This document shows positions 51,274 to 59,687 of a stretch of DNA of 64,000 nt, in pieces. Position 1 is the first letter of the stretch; every line of letters begins with the position of its first letter. The DNA comes from Streptacidiphilus fuscans (GTDB taxonomy: Bacteria; Actinomycetota; Actinomycetes; Streptomycetales; Streptomycetaceae). The translations under genes and the position numbers were made by a program. Below the pieces are notes generated by a model that was not told the origin of the DNA, did no database searches, and saw nothing but the letters and a program-made list of their open reading frames with translations. The stretch lies in assembly GCF_015690355.1 (NCBI RefSeq), contig NZ_JADPRT010000005.1, positions 124,001 to 188,000 on the forward strand. The letters are read 5' to 3'.

Positions 51274-53460
51274 GTGCACGACGACCGCCAACTGGTGGAA
51301 AGCGCCTCGCGGATGTCCGACGCACCCTCCACCGGCGCAGCGCCGCATGCCGACGGGCATGCGGCGCTGCGCCGGTGGGCCGAGGGCGGCGGCCCGCCGG
51401 CGCTGCGCGCGTCGATCGTGCTGCTCGCCGCGGAGGGCCTGTCCACCAGCGACATCGCCCGCCGCCTGGGCGTCTCGCGGCAGACCGTGACCACCTGGCG
51501 CCAGCGGTACGCCGTCGAGGGCGTCGACGGCCTGCGGGACCGCGCACGCGCCGGGCGGCCGGTGGAGATCGACGAGGCCGAGATCGTGGTCGGCATCCTG
51601 ACGTCCCCCGCCGACGACCGCACCTCGCGCCTGCTCGCCCGCCGTCTGGGCTGCTCGCACACGGTCGTCGCGGAGACCCGCCGCCGCTGGAACCTGACGG
51701 GCAGTCACCTGGCCTTGCCGGCACTCCCGTTGAGCCCGTCCCTGGAGCCGGCCGATCTGTGGCCGGTCGGCCTCCATCTCGATCCTGAGTGCACCGTCCT
51801 GGTGCTGGCGGGCCGCACCGCGTCACCGGTGCCGCCCGCGCCGGGCCGACGGGTCGACCCCTACGCGCTGTCCGCCGTCAGCTCCGCGATGGCGGACGCG
51901 GCGGCAGCCGCGGCGGGCGCGGCGTCCGGGCCGGAAGCGGCCGCACCGCTCCGAGGCGGCGCCGCCTCCTTCCTGGACTCCGTGCGACGCGTCCACCCGC
52001 ACCCGGACCTGCATGCCGTCGTGCTGCGGTCGGCGACCGGCGGGGAGCGCGTCGCGGGGCTGTGCGACGAGCGAGGGATCACGGTCCACCGCATCCCCGC
52101 GCGGACGACCGAGGTCTCCTTCCTGCGCGCCGTGCTCGCTCTCGACGCCTCGCGACATCCCGAGTCCTCGACGCGGGTCCTGCTCGACCTCGCCTCCGCA
52201 CTGGCCGGGATGGCCGACAGCGGTGGGCTCTCCCGGGTCCAGTGGGTCCGCGAGCCGTTGCCGGCGCCTGCCGGTGCCCGGCTTCCGGCCACGGTGTCCG
52301 GCGCCGGTCCGGCGGCCGGAGGCGGGGTCAACCACATCGACCTCGGCTCCTTCAACGAGTGCGTGGTGATCGAGACGGTCCGCCTGGCGGGCACCGTCAC
52401 GCGCGGCGAGATCGCCGAACGCACCCGGCTGACCCAGCAGTCCGTCTCCCGCATCGCCCGGTCCCTGATCCAGCGCGGACTGCTGGTCGAGGAGCGGCAG
52501 CGCCACTCCTCGGTCGGCAAACCCAGCAGTCCGGTCCGGCTGCGCGACGGAGCGGCGCACGCGCTCGGCATCCATATCGACCCCAACGTGCTGACGGCGG
52601 TACTGGTCGACCTCTCCGGCCGGATCGTGGCGCGTCGCGCCGAGCCGATCACCGCCGATCCGCGTCCGGGCGTGGTCGTGGGCCAGATCGCCGCGCTGGG
52701 TGAGGCGGTGCTGGAGCAGGCCGGGCACGGGCGCTGGGAGGAGGGCTTCCTCGGGATCGGCGTGGCCACCCCCGGCCCGGTGGACACCGTCTCCGGGACG
52801 GTGCTGGACCCGCCGCTCATGTCGGCCCTGCGCGACGTCCCGCTGCGCACCTTGCTGGAGCGGCGCTTCTCCTGCCCCATCGTGATCGAGAAGGACTGCT
52901 CGGCGGCGGCCGTCGGTGAGCGCTGGATCGGCCGGGAGAGCCGTGCCTGCGACTTCGTCTACCTCTACCTGGGCACGGGCGTGGGGTCCGGGCTGTTCCT
53001 CAACGGCGACCTCTATCGCGGACTGAGCGCCAACGCGGGCGAGTTCGGCCAGCTCTGCGCGGTGACGCTGGGGCGGTTCGACCCCGACGGACGGCCGGAG
53101 ATCCTGCCTGAGTGCAACCCCGGGAGCTACCTCGGCTCGGAGCCGTCCCGCGTGGTGGGGCGGCAGCGGACGCGGCTGACGGTCCATCAGGCGGCGAAGG
53201 CCATCGGCAAGGGCGTGCTGTCCGTCATCGACCTGCTCGACCTCGGACTGGTCGTGATCGGCGGCCCCTTCTTCACCGCGGACGTCGCCGACGTCTACCT
53301 GACCGAGATCGAGCACGCGGTGAACGCCTACCCCACGGCACGGCGGCTGCGGCGGGTCCGCGTCGAACGGTCCGTCAACAGCAGTGAGGCCGTGGCCGTC
53401 GGCGCCGCCTCCACCATCTTCCATTCCACCTTCACCCCGCGCCTGCGCCGCACTCCCTGA
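51274..53460 (+). CDS. IS630 transposase-like/ROK fusion regulator
   Basis: A 728-residue protein of unusual build. Residues 40-310 follow the IS630 transposase from end to end. The helix-turn-helix is ALRASIVLLAAEGLSTSDIA, RRLGVSRQTVTTWRQRY. The DDE domain follows as ADLWPVGLHLDPECTVLVL, FLDSVRRVHPHPDLHAVVLR and TEVSFLRAVLAL. All three acidic residues are gone: VDEKSQ is LAGRTA, DNYATH is RSATGG, and the SWLNxVE Glu is lost. Residues 350-720 are a ROK regulator with its own winged helix (VTRGEIAERTRLTQQSVSRI) and kinase-like fold (GIGVATPGPVDTVSGTVLDP, LGTGVGSGLF), without the Cys-rich zinc motif. It probably controls the neighbouring sugar genes. Confidence 0.8.
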   Translation: MHDDRQLVESASRMSDAPSTGAAPHADGHAALRRWAEGGGPPALRASIVLLAAEGLSTSDIARRLGVSRQTVTTWRQRYAVEGVDGLRDRARAGRPVEIDEAEIVVGILTSPADDRTSRLLARRLGCSHTVVAETRRRWNLTGSHLALPALPLSPSLEPADLWPVGLHLDPECTVLVLAGRTASPVPPAPGRRVDPYALSAVSSAMADAAAAAAGAASGPEAAAPLRGGAASFLDSVRRVHPHPDLHAVVLRSATGGERVAGLCDERGITVHRIPARTTEVSFLRAVLALDASRHPESSTRVLLDLASALAGMADSGGLSRVQWVREPLPAPAGARLPATVSGAGPAAGGGVNHIDLGSFNECVVIETVRLAGTVTRGEIAERTRLTQQSVSRIARSLIQRGLLVEERQRHSSVGKPSSPVRLRDGAAHALGIHIDPNVLTAVLVDLSGRIVARRAEPITADPRPGVVVGQIAALGEAVLEQAGHGRWEEGFLGIGVATPGPVDTVSGTVLDPPLMSALRDVPLRTLLERRFSCPIVIEKDCSAAAVGERWIGRESRACDFVYLYLGTGVGSGLFLNGDLYRGLSANAGEFGQLCAVTLGRFDPDGRPEILPECNPGSYLGSEPSRVVGRQRTRLTVHQAAKAIGKGVLSVIDLLDLGLVVIGGPFFTADVADVYLTEIEHAVNAYPTARRLRRVRVERSVNSSEAVAVGAASTIFHSTFTPRLRRTP
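51329..51378. repeat. 23-bp perfect inverted repeat inside the ROK-fusion gene
   Basis: Two 23-base arms (CCACCGGCGC...CATGCC and GGCATG...GCGCCGGTGG) flank a 4-base GACG loop. It covers codons 19-35 of the fusion gene, in a part with no domain match. The very stable hairpin could attenuate transcription from the GH gene or block translation. Confidence 0.75.
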
Positions 53461-56059
53461 GGACATTCAGGTTCGCCTGGACGCGTGCGGTTTCGGTCTT
53501 CAGGCCGAGCTGCTGGAACATGTCGAGGGCAAGTCGGAGGTGCGTGCTGCTGTCCTCGATACGTCCGAGGTGCTGGTAGCAGTCTCCGATGCCTTCGTGG
53601 GCGGCGGCCTCGACGGCGGTCATCTGGGTCTGGCGGGCCAGGTCCAGGACGTCGCGGTAGAGCCGCAGGGCGTGGGCGTGGTCGCCGGTCGCGGCGACGG
53701 TCCCGGCGTAGAGGTCCAGTGCCCAGGCCTCGTTCCCCCGGGCGCCGATGCGGCGGAAGATGTCGAGGGCGTCCTGGAGATCCGGGAGCCCGTCCTCGGG
53801 GTCACCGGCGAGACGCTTGAAGTAGCCGAGGTTGCCCAGCGCGTTGCCTTGGCCGTTGGGGTCGGCGAGGTCGCCGAAGAGTTCGAGTGCTCGCCGCGCC
53901 GCGTCGATGGCGGCGACGTGGTCACCGGCGTGGGCGTAGGCCTGTCCCAGCCCGAGGAATGCTCTGGCTTGGCCGATCCGGTTGCCGGCCTGGCGGTGCA
54001 GGTGCAGGGCTTGGTGTTGGTAGCGGGTGGCGGTGGGGTAGTCGCCGGTGGTCTCGTGGACCACACCGAGGTTGGACAGGGCGGTGGCTTGCCCCTCCTG
54101 GTCGCCGAGCGCCTCGTAGGCGGCGAGGGCGGTGTGGAGGTCGCGTTCGGCTGCCGGGTAGTCGCCGTCGAGCCGGTACACCGTTCCTCGCTGTGTGTGG
54201 GCGTTGGCCAGTCCGAGCTGCTCGTCCAGTTGCCCGTACCGCTCGATCGCGTGGTGAAGGTGCCGTTCCGCCACGGCGCGCTCGCCGGTGAACGCGCTGA
54301 TCTGTGCCAGCAGGGTCAACGCGTTGGCGTGCCCGAGGTGCGCGCCGGCCCGTTCGCAGTGGTGCAGCGCGGTCTCCAGGGCGTCGGCCGCGCCGGTGAA
54401 GTCCCCCGTCAGGGCCCGCAGGTAGGCCAGGTCGGTCAGCGCGGCCCCCAGGACGGCGGGCAGCCGCAGCCTTTCGGCCAGGCCCGCGGCCGTGGCGTGC
54501 ACAGTGATCGCTTCGTCCCAGGGGCCGTCGGCCGCAAGCAGGGAGGCTGTCGCGCCCGCGAGCCGCACGGCCCGGAGCGGGTTGTCGGTGGCGGCGCGGC
54601 TGAACGCGGCCAGCAGGTTGGCCCGTTCGGTGCGCAGCCAGGCCCAGGCTGCGGTCCGGTCGGTCAGCGTGGGAGCGACCGTCGGCGCGGGCCCCTCGAC
54701 CGGGAGCCGTGGAGTCGAGGTCACCAGCGCCTGCGCGCACCAGGCGGTGTGCTGGTAGTAGTAGTTCAGCAACCGGGCCGCGGCAGGACCCTGTTCGCCC
54801 GGCGCCTCCTCTCGGGCCAGCGTGCGGGCGTAGGCGCGCAGGAGGTCGTGCAGGCGGTAGCGGCCCGCCTGGTGCTGCAGCAGCAGGTTGTGGTCGAACA
54901 GGGATTCCAGCAGCTCCTCGGCCGTGCGCACGTCGCCCAGCTCGGCCAGGTTCGCGGCGGCGTACGCGTCGATGTCGTCACCCGGGAGCAGACCGAGCAG
55001 GCGGAACAGGCGCTGCTCCGCCTCGGGCAGCCGGTCGTAGGAGGTGGCGAAGACCGCTGTCACGTCGCGCTCGGTGTCGCGCAAGTGCACGAGGCGGTCG
55101 GTCGCCTCACGCAGCTGGGCGACGAGGTCCCGGACGCGCAGGGCCGGGCGGTGACGCAGTCGCGCCCCGGCGATCCGCAGCGCCAACGGCAGCCGTCCGC
55201 ACAGCTCCACCAGTTCGGCGAGGGCGTCCTCCTCGTCGGCGTCGATTCGGTGCGGCCCGGCGACCTGACGCAGCAACGTCGCGGCCTGATCGGCGTCGAG
55301 CACGTCCAGGGTCAGCGTGTGGGCGTCGTCCAACCCGGTCAGGCGGGTCCGGGAGGTGATCAGGACCAGGCATCCGGCCTCACCCGGCAGCAGCGGTCGG
55401 ATCTGGGCGGCGTCGACCGCGTTGTCGAGCAGGACCAGCGTGCGGGTACCGGCCAGCCGGGACCGGTACAGGGCGGCACGCGCCTCCACACCAGGGGGAA
55501 TCGCCTGCGCCGGCACCGCCAACGACCGCAGCAGCGTCTCCAGGGCGTCGGCCGCGGACATCGGCTCCCGCCCGGCCGAGTGGGCGTGCAGATCCACGAA
55601 GAGCTGGCCGTCGCCGTAGCGGTCCTTCAGTCGGTGCGCGGCGTGGATCGCCAACGCGCTCTTGCCGATCCCGGCCATCCCGTCCACCGCGGCGATCACC
55701 AGCCAGCCGACGGACTCCGACGCGGTGGCCGCCGCGACCAACACGGCCGTCTCGCGCGCACGGCCGGCGAACAACCGTGTGGCGGCGGGCAACTGGAACC
55801 GCCCGTCACCGGCGTACGGGACCGCCGCTGAGCCGCCGTCATCGACGGTTGTAGCAATCTGACGCTGCGTCAACTCCTGGACGCCGAGCGCCCCGGAGAT
55901 GCGACGCATCGTGCTCGGATGCGGTCGCCGGGTCCGGCCGCGCTCGATCTCACTGATCGCACGCACGCTCACCCCGGCGCGCGTCGCCAACTCCTCGATG
56001 GACAGGCCCTGGTCCCTGCGGAGGGCACGGAGTTCGCCGCCCAGAAGCTCCGGCGTCAT
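53432..56059 (-). CDS. XRE-NB-ARC-TPR transcriptional regulator
   Basis: An 875-residue STAND-type regulator. Residues 1-60 form an XRE helix-turn-helix (LSIEELATRAGVSVRAISEI). A Walker A motif GMAGIGKSA lies near residue 130, with GTRTLVLLDNAVDAAQIRPL as the Walker B region and an NB-ARC continuation (LCGRLPLALRIAGARLRH). Residues 550-870 form at least seven TPR units (ALSNLGVVHETTGDYPTATR, GNALGNLGYFKRLAGDPEDG). Such proteins bind ATP and switch secondary metabolism or differentiation genes. GGAGGG lies 6 bases before the ATG. Its 3' end overlaps the convergent ROK-fusion gene by 29 bases. Confidence 0.92.
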   Translation of the reverse strand: MTPELLGGELRALRRDQGLSIEELATRAGVSVRAISEIERGRTRRPHPSTMRRISGALGVQELTQRQIATTVDDGGSAAVPYAGDGRFQLPAATRLFAGRARETAVLVAAATASESVGWLVIAAVDGMAGIGKSALAIHAAHRLKDRYGDGQLFVDLHAHSAGREPMSAADALETLLRSLAVPAQAIPPGVEARAALYRSRLAGTRTLVLLDNAVDAAQIRPLLPGEAGCLVLITSRTRLTGLDDAHTLTLDVLDADQAATLLRQVAGPHRIDADEEDALAELVELCGRLPLALRIAGARLRHRPALRVRDLVAQLREATDRLVHLRDTERDVTAVFATSYDRLPEAEQRLFRLLGLLPGDDIDAYAAANLAELGDVRTAEELLESLFDHNLLLQHQAGRYRLHDLLRAYARTLAREEAPGEQGPAAARLLNYYYQHTAWCAQALVTSTPRLPVEGPAPTVAPTLTDRTAAWAWLRTERANLLAAFSRAATDNPLRAVRLAGATASLLAADGPWDEAITVHATAAGLAERLRLPAVLGAALTDLAYLRALTGDFTGAADALETALHHCERAGAHLGHANALTLLAQISAFTGERAVAERHLHHAIERYGQLDEQLGLANAHTQRGTVYRLDGDYPAAERDLHTALAAYEALGDQEGQATALSNLGVVHETTGDYPTATRYQHQALHLHRQAGNRIGQARAFLGLGQAYAHAGDHVAAIDAARRALELFGDLADPNGQGNALGNLGYFKRLAGDPEDGLPDLQDALDIFRRIGARGNEAWALDLYAGTVAATGDHAHALRLYRDVLDLARQTQMTAVEAAAHEGIGDCYQHLGRIEDSSTHLRLALDMFQQLGLKTETARVQANLNVLRECGAGAG

Positions 56060-56224
56060 CGTCGTCCCTCCTCTCGTGGCGCACCCGAGGCGATCAGCCC
56101 GATTCAGGAATCTGCCTGGTATTCCGCCGGAAAGCATCATCCGACTCGTCATGGTCGGCGGCAAGGGCGCGTTCATAGCCTGACAGCGGCCGAACCACGG
56201 GCACGTTTTCAGGAGGTCTTGCTG

Positions 56225-58312
56225 GTGAGAGCACTACCGTCAACGTCGGTCCGACGACTGGGAAGGAGCGGCCGCGGCAAGGCCTGCCTGGCGCTGGCCT
56301 GCGCGGCCGGATTCGTGCTGGCCTCGGTGGCCGGCAGCGCGTCGGCCGAAGCGACGCCGTCGGCGAGCGCCGCGCCGCCGCCCGGAGTACCGCTCCCGGG
56401 CGCGGCTTCGGCGTCGGCATCAGGCATCACCCTGCCGGGCGGCGACCGGGTCGTGTATCAGGGGGCGAGCGGCAGCCGGACGTACAACGTGGTCGGGCGC
56501 GACGGCAGGACGGTGCCGTTCCTGAAGTTCGATCCGGGCCACGGACACAGCTACGTCATCCCGGCCTCGGCGCTGTCCGACGTCGCGTCGCTCGACACCG
56601 CGCAGTACGACGTGCCGCAGCTGTCCCACTCCGCAGGGCCGCTCCCCACGACGCGGGCGCGGCAGGCGCCGTCGGGCTATCCGCTGCACGTCGTCCAGAT
56701 CAATGCCAAGGACCTGACCTCGGCGCCGGCGCAGAACGCCCTGAGCTTCGTGATGAACGTCGACTCCGCCGGCAAGTTCGCCTCGGTGATCCCGGACATC
56801 GACGGGGTGGCCCGAGTGGCGGTGCCGGTGGGGAACTACGCGATCTACACCGGGTTCGCCGAGTACGACGCGAGCGGCAATCCCACCGGGTTGCGTCTGG
56901 TCCTCCAGGACAACCTGGTGGTACCGAACTCCTCCGGCGTCACGATGGTCACCGCCGACGAACGCGCCGCCACCGCCCAGGTCTCGGCGGCCACGCCACG
57001 GCCCGCGACATCGGACGACGTGACGCTGGATGTGATCCGTACCGACGCCGTCGGCAACGCGGTCCCGGTCCAGGCCGTCGCGTCGGGGAACGTCTTCGTC
57101 TCCCCGCAGGGCGCGCCGACGATCGGGAAGTTGAGCTCCCAGGCGATGTGGGACGGGGTGAGCCCGGCGGGTACCGGCTCGCCGTACCGCTACGACCTCC
57201 TGCTCCCGTCGGCCGCCGATGTCCCCGCGAACGAGACGATCCCGGTGTCGGCGAGCGGATTGGCCTCGCTCCACTACACCTTCGACACCGACGCGTCCAA
57301 CACCGCCCACACGGGCCTGTACGAGATCGGCGTGCGCAGTCAGCAGCTCGGTGGCCTGGTCGGCACCTATCCGGTGACGGTGCCCGAAAGCCTCACCGAC
57401 TACGTCACCGCACCGCTGCCCACCGGCTTCTCCTGGCTCCAGAGCTACTACGCGGAGCTGGGCAGGGCGCCGGACGAGGGGTTCGCGGGCTTGCAGCCGG
57501 GCGACCTGCCGAGCTTCACGGCCGGGCAGCAGGTCTGGCGCACGTGGGGTCACGGACCGCTGGCCCCGCAGGTCGGGCAGTTCAGCGGCCCCAACCTCTG
57601 TTTCGCCTGCGTGGCCGGCACGTCGATGGGCATCAGCTTCAACGGCGACTTCACCGACAGCGAACCCGAGACGTCGGGCTACTACGAAGTCCCCTTCGGC
57701 TACCCCAACCCGACCGTGGAGAACTTCACGGTCTACCGGGACGGCCAACAGATCGCCCAACAGCCCGGCGTGGGCGCGTGGTTGTCCGACATCCCGCAGC
57801 AGGTCGACACCTACCGCGCGGTGTTCGACGTCGACGCGAGCGGGATCAGCTCGGTGTCCCAGGCGACCAAGACCCACACGGACCTGACGTTCGTCTACAA
57901 CCCGGCCGACGACCCGCACTTGACGCTGCCGCCGGGCGACTCCTGCTACGAGGGCGGCGCCGATCCCGCCTCGTGCCGGATCCTCCCCATGCTGAACCTG
58001 AACTACCAACTGAGCACGGACGGGAGCGACACCGCTCACGCCGTGTCGGTCCTGAACCTGACCGTCGGTCACGAGAGCTACGACGGGCAGGGTTCGCAGG
58101 CGCCGGCCGTCTCGGCGAAGGTCGAGGTCTCCTTCGACGGCGGCACCACCTGGACCCCGGCGGCCACCGTCCCGACCGGCCGGAACCACTACCTGGCCGT
58201 CTGGCCCGACACAGGAGCCAAGGGCAGCATGCCGTCGCTGCGGGTCACCGCGACCGACTCGATCGGCGGCTCCATCACGCAGACCATCACCCACGCCTAC
58301 ACCATCGGCTGA
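56225..58312 (+). CDS. large secreted protein of unknown function
   Basis: A 695-residue protein with a long signal peptide (CLALACAAGFVLASVAGSAS). The mature part is rich in Ala, Pro, Ser, Thr and Asp and is probably built of beta-sandwich domains. There is a pair of cysteines in PNLCFACVAGT and another in GDSCYEGGADPASC. A C-terminal Ig-like stretch reads AVSAKVEVSFDGGTTWTPAA. AGGAGG lies 8 bases before the GTG. It is followed after 12 bases by a sedolisin gene, so the two are co-transcribed. I do not recognise a catalytic domain. Confidence 0.75.
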   Translation: MRALPSTSVRRLGRSGRGKACLALACAAGFVLASVAGSASAEATPSASAAPPPGVPLPGAASASASGITLPGGDRVVYQGASGSRTYNVVGRDGRTVPFLKFDPGHGHSYVIPASALSDVASLDTAQYDVPQLSHSAGPLPTTRARQAPSGYPLHVVQINAKDLTSAPAQNALSFVMNVDSAGKFASVIPDIDGVARVAVPVGNYAIYTGFAEYDASGNPTGLRLVLQDNLVVPNSSGVTMVTADERAATAQVSAATPRPATSDDVTLDVIRTDAVGNAVPVQAVASGNVFVSPQGAPTIGKLSSQAMWDGVSPAGTGSPYRYDLLLPSAADVPANETIPVSASGLASLHYTFDTDASNTAHTGLYEIGVRSQQLGGLVGTYPVTVPESLTDYVTAPLPTGFSWLQSYYAELGRAPDEGFAGLQPGDLPSFTAGQQVWRTWGHGPLAPQVGQFSGPNLCFACVAGTSMGISFNGDFTDSEPETSGYYEVPFGYPNPTVENFTVYRDGQQIAQQPGVGAWLSDIPQQVDTYRAVFDVDASGISSVSQATKTHTDLTFVYNPADDPHLTLPPGDSCYEGGADPASCRILPMLNLNYQLSTDGSDTAHAVSVLNLTVGHESYDGQGSQAPAVSAKVEVSFDGGTTWTPAATVPTGRNHYLAVWPDTGAKGSMPSLRVTATDSIGGSITQTITHAYTIG

Positions 58313-58324
58313 CGGGGAGTCATC

Positions 58325-59596
58325 ATGAGGTTGATATCCAGATCCCGTCTGCGCCTCGGGGCAGCCGCGGTGGGCGTGGCGGCCCTGACGGCGACCGCCT
58401 CGACGGTGGCCCTGTCCACCACGGCCTACGCGGGACCGGCCGCGTCCGCGCACACCGCCTCGTCCACCGCCGCGTCCACCGTGCGGGACGTGTGCGGCGC
58501 GGCGAAGGCCGGGTACGACCGCTGTCTGGCGGAGGTCCGCACGGACGTGCACGAGGGCCTGGGCGTCCGCGGCAAGGCGGCTGCGGCCGTCACCGGCCAT
58601 GCGGCGGCGCTGCCGGCCGGCTTCGGCCCGGCCGACCTGCAGGCGGCTTACAAGCTGCCGAGTACCGGCGGCGCGAACCAGACCGTGGCGATCGTCGACG
58701 CCGGCGACGACGCGAGCGCCGAGGCGGACCTTGCCGTCTACCGCGCAACCTACGGCCTGCCCGCGTGCACCACGGCCGACGGCTGCTTCACGAAGGTGAA
58801 CCAGACAGGCGCCTCCGCACCGCTGCCGGCGGATCAGGGCTGGGGCATCGAGATCGCCCTGGACGTGGACATGGTGTCCGCGGCCTGCCCGCAGTGCCAC
58901 ATCCTGCTGGTGGAGTCCGACGACGCCTCCTCGCAGAACCTGGCCGCCTCCGTCGACACCGCGGTGAGGCTCGGGGCGACGGAGGTGTCCAACAGCTACG
59001 GCGCCACCGAGGGCAACGGCATCCAGGCGTACGCCCCCGACTACGCCCACCCCGGAGTGGCGATCTTCGCCTCCTCCGGCGACAGCGGCTACGGCATCCC
59101 GATCGTCCCGGCCGCGTACAGCTCGGTGATCGCCGTCGGCGGCACCTCGCTGACCAAGGACGTAAGCGCGCGCGGCTGGAGCGAGACGGCGTGGGGTGGG
59201 GCCGGTAGCGGCTGCTCGGCCTGGATCGACAAGCCGGCCTGGCAGAGGGACCAGGACTGTCCGGGACGCATGACCGCCGACGTCTCGGCGGACGCCGACC
59301 CGAACACCGGCCCCGCGGTCTACGACGCCAACCCCCACGACGGCACCCCCGGCTGGGGCGTCGTCGGCGGCACCAGCGCCGCCTCCCCGTTCCTCGCCGG
59401 CGTCGTCGCGCAGGCCGGAAACCCGGCGAAGTTCCCGAACGCCTCGGCGTTCTACTCGCCGTCGGCCGCTGCCGGCCTGAACGACGTGGTGGGAGGGGCC
59501 AACGGATCCTGTGCCGGGGACTACCTGTGCACCGCCGTCGCAGGCTATGACGGCCCGACGGGCATGGGATCGCCGAACGGCCTGTCAGCCTTCTGA
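58325..59596 (+). CDS. S53-family (sedolisin) serine-carboxyl peptidase
   Basis: A 423-residue exported peptidase. A signal peptide (ALTATASTVALSTTAYA) precedes a short linker, without the long propeptide of classical sedolisins. Catalytic Glu and Asp lie in QGWGIEIALDVDM near residues 175-179, the oxyanion Asp is in FASSGDSGYG, and Ser is in VGGTSAASPF near 350. Such enzymes cleave proteins at acid pH. Pairs of cysteines (CTTADGC, CPQC, CAGDYLC) suggest disulfides. It is co-transcribed with the large secreted protein. Confidence 0.88.
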   Translation: MRLISRSRLRLGAAAVGVAALTATASTVALSTTAYAGPAASAHTASSTAASTVRDVCGAAKAGYDRCLAEVRTDVHEGLGVRGKAAAAVTGHAAALPAGFGPADLQAAYKLPSTGGANQTVAIVDAGDDASAEADLAVYRATYGLPACTTADGCFTKVNQTGASAPLPADQGWGIEIALDVDMVSAACPQCHILLVESDDASSQNLAASVDTAVRLGATEVSNSYGATEGNGIQAYAPDYAHPGVAIFASSGDSGYGIPIVPAAYSSVIAVGGTSLTKDVSARGWSETAWGGAGSGCSAWIDKPAWQRDQDCPGRMTADVSADADPNTGPAVYDANPHDGTPGWGVVGGTSAASPFLAGVVAQAGNPAKFPNASAFYSPSAAAGLNDVVGGANGSCAGDYLCTAVAGYDGPTGMGSPNGLSAF

Positions 59597-59622
59597 AAGG
59601 CCGGGTCGGCAGCACGACACCG

Positions 59623-59659
59623 CCTCGGGCTCCGTGGACGTCGTCCACGGAGCCCGAGG
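59623..59659. terminator. strong bidirectional terminator
   Basis: CCTCGGGCTCCGTGGAC and GTCCACGGAGCCCGAGG form a perfect 17-bp stem with a GTC loop. It lies between the convergent sedolisin and beta-helix hydrolase genes. Confidence 0.8.
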
Positions 59660-59687
59660 TGCTACCCGAACCAGGCCGCCTCCGCTG

